A DNA stretch of 24,974 nucleotides from Dorea sp. (GTDB lineage: Bacteria > Bacillota_A > Clostridia > Lachnospirales > Lachnospiraceae). The DNA lies in assembly GCA_016295505.1 (NCBI GenBank), contig JAEDLC010000017.1, forward strand, positions 1-24,974. Reading direction: 5' to 3'. The notes under the pieces are model-generated. The model saw nothing but the letters and a program-made list of their open reading frames with translations. It made no database searches and was not told the origin of the DNA. Position numbers and translations under genes: made by a program. Positions 15,781 through 22,220 of this stretch are shown one piece after another. Within the stretch, counting starts at the first letter, position 1; the number at the start of each line of letters is the position of its first letter.

Positions 15781-17127
15781 TTAGAAAATTCCCTGTGCAA
15801 GCATTGCATCTGCAACTTTTTTAAATCCCGCGATATTTGCTCCGGCAATCAGGTCGCCTTCCATTCCATACTCTCTTGCTGCTGCATCAATGTTATTGAA
15901 AATATTGTACATAATATTTTTCAGTCTGTCATCCACTTCTTTTTCTGTCCATGACAGTTTCATTGCATTCTGGCTCATCTCAAGTGCAGATACGGCAACT
16001 CCACCGGCGTTAACAGCCTTGGAAGGAGCAATTACGAATCCTGCATCCTTCAGACATTTCACTGCTTCTGCTCTTGTAGGCATATTTGCAACCTCAACAA
16101 GAACGCTGCAAGTTCCTTCAGCCACCATACGCTCTGCATCTTCCAGCGCAATCTCGTTCTGTGTAGCACATGGCATATAGATATCGGCCTTTACGCGTCC
16201 CCATGGTTTCTCTCCCTTGTGGAACTCGCAGCCATACTTATCTGCGTAATCCTCACAGCGGTCACGAAGTGAACTTCTCATCTCAACAAGGTAATCTACT
16301 TTTTCACCTGAGATTCCATCCGGATCGTATACATATCCGTCTGGTCCGGATACAGTTACTACTTTTCCGCCAAGTTTATTGATCATATCTGCAACGCCCC
16401 ATGTAACATTACCAAAACCGGAAAGTGCAAATGTTGTTCCCTTGATTGTTCTTCCAAGAGACTCGAACAATTTCTCTGTAAAGTATACAGCTCCATGTCC
16501 GGTTGCTTCTGTTCTTCCAAGACTTCCGCCATATGGAATTCCTTTTCCGGATAATGCTCCATTGTCATATCTTCCGATAATTCTCTTATAGAATCCGAAC
16601 ATATAACCGATCTCTTTTGCGCCGCATCCGATATCACCTGCCGGACAGTCTGTATCACCGCCGATGTAACGATAAAGCTCTGTCATAAATGACTGGCAGA
16701 AACGCATGATCTCTCCATCTGATTTTCCTTTTGGATTAAAGTCACTGCCGCCTTTTCCACCACCGATCGGAAGACCTGTAAGAGAGTTTTTGAATGTCTG
16801 CTCAAAGCCAAGGAACTTAATAATACTCTGATTTACGGTAGGATGCAGACGGATTCCTCCTTTGTAAGGTCCGATCGCGCTGTTGAACTGTGCACGGAAT
16901 CCACGGTTTACCTGTACTTTGCCTTCGTCATCTACCCATGGAACACGGAATGATACGATTCTTTCCGGTTCGCACATTCTTTCCAGGATTGCAGCTTTCT
17001 CATATCTGTCATCCTGTTCAACGACTGGTCTTAAAGACTCCAGTACTTCCTCTACTGCCTGGATGAATTCTGGCTCATTTGCGTTCTTAGCAGAAACGCT
17101 TGCAATAACGTCATCAACGTAAGACAT
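15781..17127 (-). CDS. gdhA: NADP-specific glutamate dehydrogenase
   Basis: 448 residues, the normal length of the hexameric bacterial enzyme, which interconverts 2-oxoglutarate plus ammonia and glutamate in the cytoplasm. Visible elements are PYKGGIRLHP (87-96, K89), FKNSLTGLPIGGGKGGSDF (112-130, with K113 and catalytic K125), the DTDCPAGDIGCGAKEIGYM active-site segment, and the coenzyme-domain loop ALSGFGNVTWGVAD. The last has the G-x-G-N-V form seen in NADP-type enzymes. The start has a GGAGGGA site about 8 nt upstream. It is transcribed alone, between the cupin terminator and the hairpin at 15701-15742, from predicted tandem promoters. It is a main ammonia-assimilation enzyme in this type of organism. 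Confidence 0.95.
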   Translation of the reverse strand: MSYVDDVIASVSAKNANEPEFIQAVEEVLESLRPVVEQDDRYEKAAILERMCEPERIVSFRVPWVDDEGKVQVNRGFRAQFNSAIGPYKGGIRLHPTVNQSIIKFLGFEQTFKNSLTGLPIGGGKGGSDFNPKGKSDGEIMRFCQSFMTELYRYIGGDTDCPAGDIGCGAKEIGYMFGFYKRIIGRYDNGALSGKGIPYGGSLGRTEATGHGAVYFTEKLFESLGRTIKGTTFALSGFGNVTWGVADMINKLGGKVVTVSGPDGYVYDPDGISGEKVDYLVEMRSSLRDRCEDYADKYGCEFHKGEKPWGRVKADIYMPCATQNEIALEDAERMVAEGTCSVLVEVANMPTRAEAVKCLKDAGFVIAPSKAVNAGGVAVSALEMSQNAMKLSWTEKEVDDRLKNIMYNIFNNIDAAAREYGMEGDLIAGANIAGFKKVADAMLAQGIF

Positions 17128-17172
17128 AATTTTGTCCCTCCACTTTCATTTCTCCATATTTGGTTTCTTTTG

Positions 17173-17208
17173 ATTTCGAATTATAAAGCAAACATTGTAT
17201 TTCGTCAA
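17173..17208 (-). promoter_or_regulatory. gdhA proximal promoter P1
   Basis: TTGACG (17203-17208), a 17-nt spacer and TATAAT (17180-17185) on the minus strand. The start is predicted near 17173, about 46 nt before the ATG. Confidence 0.75.
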
Positions 17209-17212
17209 TACG

Positions 17213-17227
17213 CAATAATTTATTATT
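17213..17227 (-). promoter_or_regulatory. palindromic 15-nt motif adjoining the gdhA promoter
   Basis: AATAATAAATTATTG on the minus strand ends 4 nt upstream of the P1 -35 box. The same 15 bases occur in the aminotransferase leader at 8368-8382. It is a candidate shared operator for two nitrogen-metabolism genes. Confidence 0.35.
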
Positions 17228-17300
17228 TATAAAGTTATTTTTTTGACTATTTCTCACAAATTCATGATCTTTTTTCTCTTATTTGATAAAAAATATTTTA

Positions 17301-17336
17301 ACGATTATTTATAATCTATAATATACATCTTGTCAG
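17301..17336 (-). promoter_or_regulatory. gdhA distal promoter P2 (predicted)
   Basis: CTGACA (17331-17336), a 17-nt spacer and TATAAA (17308-17313) on the minus strand. The start near 17301 would give a leader of about 174 nt that reads through P1. The rest of the 17128-17446 gap is AT-rich and non-coding. Confidence 0.45.
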
Positions 17337-17375
17337 CTTGTGCTTTTTTCTACAATCTTTTTCTTAAAACGACAA

Positions 17376-17413
17376 AAAAAGAGCACACTGCATGATCGCA
17401 GTCCACTCTTTTT
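17376..17413 (-). terminator. rho-independent terminator of the ferredoxin-cupin operon
   Basis: In the minus-strand RNA, AAAAAGAG plus ACTGC pair with GCAGT plus CTCTTTTT around a 6-nt loop. There are two G-U pairs and one mismatch inside, and a run of seven T follows. It lies about 35 bp after the cupin stop. Confidence 0.75.
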
Positions 17414-17446
17414 CTTCTATATATAATTCATGATATCTATTCTGTT

Positions 17447-17770
17447 TTAAAATGATACCACCAGCTGCATCTTAAATCTCTCTTCCCCATATACCGCATG
17501 TGGAATTCCTTTCGGCATGATCAGTGTCTCTCCTTCTTCCAGGAAGAACACTTCATCCGCTACGGTAAAGCGTCCTTTTCCCTCCAGAACAGTCACCATG
17601 GCGTCCCCTCCGGATGCATGCGTGGAGATCTCTTCACCTTTGTCGAATGAAAACAACGTCATACTGACCAGATTATTCTGTACCAGTGTCTTGCTGACCA
17701 CCTGTCCATCCAGATAGTCCACCTGATCCTTTAATTCCAGCTTCACCTGTTTTTCAATATTTTTGTACAT
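17447..17770 (-). CDS. small cupin-fold protein
   Basis: 107 residues, a single cupin_2 barrel. The first motif is around residues 45-63 (EEISTHASGGDAMVTVLEG, H51 with D56 and E63 as possible metal ligands). The second is around 80-92 (GETLIMPKGIPHAV, H91). Several usual His positions are missing, so metal binding is possible but reduced. Stand-alone cupins of this size serve as sensors, isomerases or small-molecule-binding proteins, and none is favoured here. The start has AAGGAGGAG just upstream and lies 15 bp after the ferredoxin-type gene's stop, so the two are co-transcribed, presumably under the divergent Crp/Fnr-type regulator. Confidence 0.85.
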   Translation of the reverse strand: MYKNIEKQVKLELKDQVDYLDGQVVSKTLVQNNLVSMTLFSFDKGEEISTHASGGDAMVTVLEGKGRFTVADEVFFLEEGETLIMPKGIPHAVYGEERFKMQLVVSF

Positions 17771-17785
17771 ATGCTTCTCCTCCTT

Positions 17786-18409
17786 TTATTTTGCCTGTAG
17801 GATCTCTCCCTTGATTCCAACAGTGATTACCTGCTGCGGAATAAATTTCCCGCTGTTTTCAATGGCTCTCTTTACTGCATATTCTATACCACCGCAGCAC
17901 GGGACTTCCATTCTGACCACTGTCACACTTGCAATCGAATTGCATTTTATGATCTGTGTCAGTTTTTCACTATAATCAATCGAATCCAGCTTCGGGCATC
18001 CGATCAGGGTAATCTTCCCTTTGACAAAATCCCTGTGAAAAGCTGCATACGCATATGCACTGCAGTCCGCTGCGATCAGGAGATTCGCCCCATCAAAGTA
18101 AGGTGCCTGAACCGGTGCCAGTTTGATCTGAACCGGCCAGTTTTGAAGTACCCCGTTTTCTTTCTGCTGTTTCTCCTGCTTTGCTCTTGCAACGGCAGCC
18201 TCATCATATTCCGGCGCCTCTCTTTCCACAAATGTAATTGCACCTGTCGGACATTCCGGAAGACAGTCTCCCAGACCATCGCAGAAGTTCTCTCTGACAA
18301 GCTTCGCCTTACCGTCTATCATATCAATGGCTCCTTCATGGCATGCATTTGCACAGAGTCCGCATCCGTTACATTTTTCTTCATCTATATGGATAATTTT
18401 TCTGATCAT
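17786..18409 (-). CDS. 4Fe-4S ferredoxin-type protein with C-terminal Cys-rich domain
   Basis: 207 residues. The first cluster motif is classical, CNGCGLCANAC (C13, C16, C19, C23). The second is FCDGLGDCLPECPTGAI (C43, C49, C53), a three-Cys CDGLGxC variant. The C-terminal part (95-207) holds further Cys in IAADCSAYAYAAF (C116), LIGCPKLD (C138) and EVPCCGG (C171, C172), a pattern of possible metal or cluster binding. Proteins of this architecture occur in anaerobes beside Crp/Fnr-family regulators and hybrid-cluster protein genes. No hcp gene is present here. The start has GAGGAGG upstream. It is the first gene of a two-gene operon with the cupin. A redox or nitrosative-stress role is inference from the context. 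Confidence 0.85.
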   Translation of the reverse strand: MIRKIIHIDEEKCNGCGLCANACHEGAIDMIDGKAKLVRENFCDGLGDCLPECPTGAITFVEREAPEYDEAAVARAKQEKQQKENGVLQNWPVQIKLAPVQAPYFDGANLLIAADCSAYAYAAFHRDFVKGKITLIGCPKLDSIDYSEKLTQIIKCNSIASVTVVRMEVPCCGGIEYAVKRAIENSGKFIPQQVITVGIKGEILQAK

Positions 18410-18434
18410 TTTTTACATCCTCCTCTTTACTTTT

Positions 18435-18447
18435 CCATATGATCATA
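18435..18447 (-). promoter_or_regulatory. predicted -10 region of the ferredoxin-cupin operon
   Basis: TATGAT (18442-18447) on the minus strand, with a predicted start near 18435. The hexamer 17 nt upstream (CATACA) is a poor -35, as expected for an activator-dependent promoter. Confidence 0.45.
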
Positions 18448-18469
18448 CTAGAATCAGATTAAAATGTAT

Positions 18470-18483
18470 GTTGGATTTCCAAC
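18470..18483. promoter_or_regulatory. palindromic operator in the regulator/ferredoxin gap
   Basis: GTTGGATTTCCAAC is a 14-bp palindrome apart from its central two bases. Its centre (18476.5) is 41.5 bp upstream of the predicted ferredoxin start at 18435, the standard class-II Crp/Fnr position. It also overlaps the probable start region of the divergent regulator gene, which would allow autorepression. Confidence 0.55.
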
Positions 18484-18499
18484 AAAAAGAGGAGAAGTT

Positions 18500-19177
18500 A
18501 TGGAAAAATATCTGGAGCTGCTTGAGACTCTAGCATTATTTGATGGAATTAACAGAAATGACATTCCTGTCATACTGAACAGATTAAAATCAACCGCTTC
18601 TTCCTATGAGAAGGGTGAATATATCCGCCTGGAGGGAGATGCAGCTGATTTTATCGGAATCGTACTGGAAGGAGAGATTCATGTCCTTCAGGATGATTAT
18701 TACGGAAACCGGAACATTAATTTTTCATTCCATGCCGGGGACATGTTCGCAGAAGCATTTGCCTGCGCCGAAGCTGCAGAACTTCCGGTAGATATTCTTG
18801 CGACCAGCAGAGCATACATCCTGTTTCTGGACCGTAGCATGCTCTTTGGTGAATGCAGTAAGACATGTGCATTCCATTCAATTCTGATTCGTAACCTGCT
18901 GAAAATTGTCGCAGGGAAAAATATGCTTTTAAATCAGAAGCTCAGTTACAGCTCACACAAAACAACCGGTGAAAAAATCATGGCCTACTTAAGTGACCAG
19001 GCAAAGCTTCATCATTCGTCCGAATTTATAATTCCCTTCAATCGTCAGGAGCTCGCCGACTATCTGGGTGTTGAACGAAGTGCCATGTCTGCGGAGATCA
19101 GCAGGCTGCAAAAGCAGGGCCGACTGATTACCAGACGGAGCTATTTTAAATTACTGTCTCCCACTCTTTCTCCTTAA
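18500..19177 (+). CDS. Crp/Fnr-family transcription regulator
   Basis: 225 residues. The N-terminal cyclic-nucleotide-binding-type barrel (about 15-125) includes GEYIRLEGDAADFIGIVLEG (39-58) and FSFHAGDMF. The helix-turn-helix is at about 181-203 (NRQELADYLGVERSAMSAEI). Cys occur at 89, 119 and 123, but there is no N-terminal FNR-type Fe-S cluster motif. The signal is unknown and cAMP is not implied. I chose the ATG at 18500 because GAGGAG lies just before it. An earlier in-frame ATG at 18464 has no ribosome binding site and would place the operator inside the gene. It is the only plus-strand gene, divergent from the ferredoxin-cupin operon it probably controls. Its last 32 bp overlap the 3' end of the ArsC-like gene. 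Confidence 0.88.
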   Translation: MEKYLELLETLALFDGINRNDIPVILNRLKSTASSYEKGEYIRLEGDAADFIGIVLEGEIHVLQDDYYGNRNINFSFHAGDMFAEAFACAEAAELPVDILATSRAYILFLDRSMLFGECSKTCAFHSILIRNLLKIVAGKNMLLNQKLSYSSHKTTGEKIMAYLSDQAKLHHSSEFIIPFNRQELADYLGVERSAMSAEISRLQKQGRLITRRSYFKLLSPTLSP

Positions 19178-19493
19178 ATCCGACCAGCACATAGTCTTCT
19201 CCGATCACCAATGGCCTTTTTACAAGCATGCCGTTCGTTGCCAGGAGTCTCAGCTGTTCTTCTTCACTCATCTCTGCCAGCTTATCTTTTAATTTCATTT
19301 CCTTGTATAACATTCCACTGGTATTGAAGAATTTTTTCAGTGGAAGTCCGCTCTTTTCGTACCATGCCTTCAGTTCTTCGTAGGAAGGATTGTCCTCAAC
19401 GATTGGACGTTCCTCAAATTCCACCTTGTGCTCCTCCAGCCATTTCAATGCTCTCTGGCATGTGCTGCATTTCCGATATACCAAAACTAACAT
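19146..19493 (-). CDS. ArsC/Spx-family thioredoxin-fold protein
   Basis: 115 residues from the ATG at 19493. CSTC (C9-C12) near the N-terminus of VYRKCSTCQRALKWLEEH is the CxxC site of the ArsC/Spx/MgsR group. RPIVEDNPSYEELKAWYEKS and the C-terminal MLVKRPLVIGEDYVLVGF (with the conserved Arg-Pro) complete the family pattern. Members act as glutaredoxin- or thioredoxin-like reductases or as RNA polymerase-binding regulators. No arsenic genes are nearby, so arsenate reduction is not assumed. A longer frame extends to 19601, but it would overlap the ABC-F gene. The 19493 start has a near-perfect AAGGAGG 7 nt upstream. The 3' end overlaps the convergent Crp/Fnr gene. Confidence 0.88.
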   Translation of the reverse strand: MLVLVYRKCSTCQRALKWLEEHKVEFEERPIVEDNPSYEELKAWYEKSGLPLKKFFNTSGMLYKEMKLKDKLAEMSEEEQLRLLATNGMLVKRPLVIGEDYVLVGFKEKEWETVI

Positions 19494-19500
19494 GTCAGTT

Positions 19501-19507
19501 CCTCCTT
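19501..19507 (-). promoter_or_regulatory. Shine-Dalgarno site deciding the ArsC-like start
   Basis: AAGGAGG with a 7-nt spacer before ATG 19491-19493. It excludes the upstream in-frame starts that would lie inside the ABC-F gene. Confidence 0.8.
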
Positions 19508-19527
19508 TTTTACGTTTTGTTCCTGCC

Positions 19528-21084
19528 TTATACCAATCGCGTGGTCCATCTGGTACAGTCCCACACGTCCGTTGCAATGCCGTCATAGAACTCCGGCTCA
19601 TGACACACCATCAGAATGCTTCCCTTGTATTCGATCAGCGCTCTTTTCAGTTCGTCCTTAGCCATCACATCCAGATGATTGGTCGGCTCGTCCAGTACCA
19701 GAATATTAGATGGACGGTTGATCAGCTTGCACAGTCTGACTTTGGCCTGCTCTCCTCCTGAGAGGACCTTTACCTTGCTCTCAATATGATTCGTGGTAAG
19801 CCCACATTTTGCAAGGGCAGACCGGGCTTCATACTGTGTAAATCCCGGAAATTCCTGCCAGATCTCTTCCAGACAGGTGGTCTCAATATCCGGCGGCATC
19901 TCCTGTTCAAAATATCCGATCTCCAGGTAATCTCCCTGCTCTACCGATCCGGATATCGGCCGGATCAGACCCAGGAGGCTCTTAAGCAGCGTAGTCTTTC
20001 CGATTCCGTTCGCCCCTGTCAGCACGATCTTGCTTCCACGTTCCATCTCCAGATTCAGCGGAGAAGATAATGGTTCTTCATACCCGATCACCAGATCTTT
20101 TGTCGTAAAAAGATAGCGTCCGGGCGTCCTTGCCGTCTTAAAATTGAATTCCGGCTTCGGTTTTTCCGCAGCCAGTTCGATCACATCCATCTTATCCAGC
20201 TTCTTCTGACGGGACATCGCCATATTTCTTGTCGCTACACGTGCTTTGTTTCTTGCAACAAAGTCCTTAAGCTCTGCGATTTCCTTCTGCTGCTTGTTGT
20301 AAGCCGCCTCCAGCTGGGATTTTTTCATGGCATATACTTCCTGGAACTTGTCATAATCTCCGACATATCTCGTAAGCTGCAGATTATCCATATGATAGAT
20401 CAGATTAATCACACTATTCAGAAACGGAATGTCATGAGAGATCAGAATAAATGCATTTTCGTATTCCTGCAGATACCTCTTAAGCCATGTGATATGCTCC
20501 ACATCCAGATAGTTTGTCGGCTCATCCAGAAGCAGGATATCCGGCTTTTCAAGAAGCAGTTTTCCAAGCAGTACTTTTGTCCTCTGTCCTCCGGACAGAT
20601 CTGTTACATCTTTATCAAGCCCCAGTTCCAGAAGTCCCAAAGCCCTTGCAACTTCCTCCACTTTTGAATCAATCAGATAGAAATCCCGGTTCATTAAAAG
20701 ATCCTGAATGACTCCCAGCTCTTCCATATAGCTTTCCATCTGTTTTTCATCTGCATCTCCCATCTTGTCGCAGATTTCATTCATCCGCGCTTCCATATCA
20801 AATAACGGTTCAAAAGCGCTTCGAAGAACAGACCCTATGGTCATTCCTCTGGTAAGAACCGCATGCTGATCCAGATATCCGACCTTCACATTCTTCGCCC
20901 ACTCGATCTTCCCCTCATCCGGCCTGAGCTTTCCGGTGATGATATTCATAAAGGTAGATTTTCCTTCCCCATTGGCACCTACCAGACCGATATGTTCTCC
21001 CTTAAGCAAACGGAAAGACACATCTTCAAAGATTGCACGGTTTCCAAATCCATGCGACAAATGTTCCACATTCAGAATACTCAT
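19528..21084 (-). CDS. ABC-F family ATPase
   Basis: 518 residues, two ABC cassettes and no membrane segments, as in ribosome-associated ABC-F proteins. Cassette 1 has GLVGANGEGKST (33-44), LSGGQ (163-167) and LLLDEPTNYLD (184-194). Cassette 2 has GANGIGKTT (357-365), LSGGEQ (441-446) and LVLDEPTNHLD (462-472). The interdomain linker (about 225-320) is helical and basic (KKSQLEAAYNKQQKEIAELK, then a VATRNMAMSRQKKLDK stretch), as in this family. Such proteins bind the E-site region of the ribosome. They include translation factors and antibiotic-protection factors, and the subgroup cannot be settled here. A TGGAGG site precedes the ATG. The ArsC-like gene follows 34 bp downstream, probably co-transcribed. 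Confidence 0.9.
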   Translation of the reverse strand: MSILNVEHLSHGFGNRAIFEDVSFRLLKGEHIGLVGANGEGKSTFMNIITGKLRPDEGKIEWAKNVKVGYLDQHAVLTRGMTIGSVLRSAFEPLFDMEARMNEICDKMGDADEKQMESYMEELGVIQDLLMNRDFYLIDSKVEEVARALGLLELGLDKDVTDLSGGQRTKVLLGKLLLEKPDILLLDEPTNYLDVEHITWLKRYLQEYENAFILISHDIPFLNSVINLIYHMDNLQLTRYVGDYDKFQEVYAMKKSQLEAAYNKQQKEIAELKDFVARNKARVATRNMAMSRQKKLDKMDVIELAAEKPKPEFNFKTARTPGRYLFTTKDLVIGYEEPLSSPLNLEMERGSKIVLTGANGIGKTTLLKSLLGLIRPISGSVEQGDYLEIGYFEQEMPPDIETTCLEEIWQEFPGFTQYEARSALAKCGLTTNHIESKVKVLSGGEQAKVRLCKLINRPSNILVLDEPTNHLDVMAKDELKRALIEYKGSILMVCHEPEFYDGIATDVWDCTRWTTRLV

Positions 21085-21114
21085 AAAACCTCCACTTTTC
21101 TCATTCTGCCAAAT

Positions 21115-21157
21115 GAGCCCCGTTCCATAGCAAAAATCCGGCTATGGAACGGGGCTC
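21115..21157 (-). terminator. strong hairpin after pfkA, probable terminator
   Basis: A perfect 17-bp inverted repeat (GAGCCCCGTTCCATAGC arms, 9-nt loop) begins 21 bp past the pfkA stop. The sequence after it on the minus strand (ATTTGG) is only weakly T-rich, so partial readthrough into the ABC-F gene is possible. Confidence 0.65.
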
Positions 21158-21177
21158 CCGCTTTACTTACGCTTTTA

Positions 21178-22155
21178 TTACAGTGCTAATTCCTTGGCAA
21201 TCTCATACTGATATGCCGGAATTCCCTTCTGCATCTTCAGAGCTTCATTAATATCAAAATCTACATATTCGCCATGTCTGTATCCTACTACACGGTTGGA
21301 CTTTCCTGCGATCAGAAGATCAACCGCCATTGCACCCATGATAGAGGCATACACTCTGTCTTTACATGTCGGGCTTCCGCCGCGCTGCATGTGTCCGATG
21401 ATAGTTGCTCTGGTCTCCATACCAGTAGCTTCTTCAATTCTCTTTGCCATATTTAAAGAATCACCGACACCTTCTGCATTGATGATAATGTAATTCTTCT
21501 TTCCACGTTTTCTGCATTCCTGAATATCTGCAACGATTGCCTCTTCGTTATAATCATGCTCTTCCGGCATCAGAATACGTTCTGCACCGTTGGCGATACC
21601 ACACCACAAAGCCAGATATCCGGCATCTCTTCCCATAACCTCGATGATAGAACATCTCTCGTGAGAAGTAGAAGTATCACGTACTTTATCGATTGCTTCC
21701 ATCGCCGTATTTACAGCTGTATCAAATCCGATTGTATATTCTGTACATGCGATGTCCAGATCAATGGTTCCAGGAATACCGATTGTATTAATTCCCAGAT
21801 TGGCAAGCTTCTGAGCTCCTGCAAATGATCCGTCTCCACCGATGACTACCAGACCGTCAATTCCATATTTTTTACAAATAGCGGCTGCCTTCTGCTGCCC
21901 CTCTTCGGTACGCATCTCTTCACAGCGCGCTGTCTGAAGAATAGTTCCTCCACGCTGAATTGTATCAGACACGTCTCTGGCGGACAGATCAATAATTTCT
22001 TCATCCAGAAGTCCCTGATATCCTTTTCTGATACCTCTGACTTTCAGGCCTTTTCCTAATGCTGTTCGAACAACCGCACGGATTGCTGCATTCATACCCG
22101 GAGCATCACCTCCACTTGTCAATACACCTATCGTACGTATTACTTTGTCTGCCAT
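21178..22155 (-). CDS. pfkA: ATP-dependent 6-phosphofructokinase
   Basis: 325 residues, the usual bacterial PfkA length. It phosphorylates fructose 6-phosphate in glycolysis. TSGGDAPGMNAAIR (13-26) and GGDGSF (106-111) mark the ATP-type nucleotide site; the Gly in GGDGS, rather than Asp, argues against a pyrophosphate-dependent enzyme. PGTIDLDI (128-135) holds the catalytic Asp132, but the usual Asn after it (TIDND) is Leu. VMGRDAGYLAL (173-183) and IIGHMQRGGSP form the sugar-phosphate site. The ATG has a GGAGGAAG site. It follows dnaE by 65 bp, an arrangement common in Firmicutes. A 14-bp palindrome lies immediately upstream of its ribosome binding site. Confidence 0.95.
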   Translation of the reverse strand: MADKVIRTIGVLTSGGDAPGMNAAIRAVVRTALGKGLKVRGIRKGYQGLLDEEIIDLSARDVSDTIQRGGTILQTARCEEMRTEEGQQKAAAICKKYGIDGLVVIGGDGSFAGAQKLANLGINTIGIPGTIDLDIACTEYTIGFDTAVNTAMEAIDKVRDTSTSHERCSIIEVMGRDAGYLALWCGIANGAERILMPEEHDYNEEAIVADIQECRKRGKKNYIIINAEGVGDSLNMAKRIEEATGMETRATIIGHMQRGGSPTCKDRVYASIMGAMAVDLLIAGKSNRVVGYRHGEYVDFDINEALKMQKGIPAYQYEIAKELAL

Positions 22156-22170
22156 GATTCTTCCTCCATT

Positions 22171-22184
22171 GTATTATTTAATAC
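22171..22184. promoter_or_regulatory. palindrome upstream of the pfkA ribosome binding site
   Basis: GTATTATTTAATAC is a 6-2-6 palindrome a few bases before the GGAGG of pfkA. It could be an operator or a weak leader structure; the dnaE-pfkA gap shows no clear terminator. Confidence 0.35.
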
Positions 22185-22220
22185 TATTACCTTATTATCT
22201 CCGAGACCATTGTACATGAA

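Noticed and set aside
18464..18499. Earlier ATG for the Crp/Fnr regulator
   Set aside because: No Shine-Dalgarno sequence precedes it, and it would put the palindromic operator inside the coding region.
19146..19493. Arsenate reductase gene symbol for the ArsC-like protein
   Set aside because: No arsenic operon neighbours; the family also contains Spx-type regulators and general thiol reductases.
19494..19601. Longer N-terminus for the ArsC-like protein
   Set aside because: It would overlap the ABC-F gene, lacks a ribosome binding site, and the family motif begins just after the ATG at 19493.
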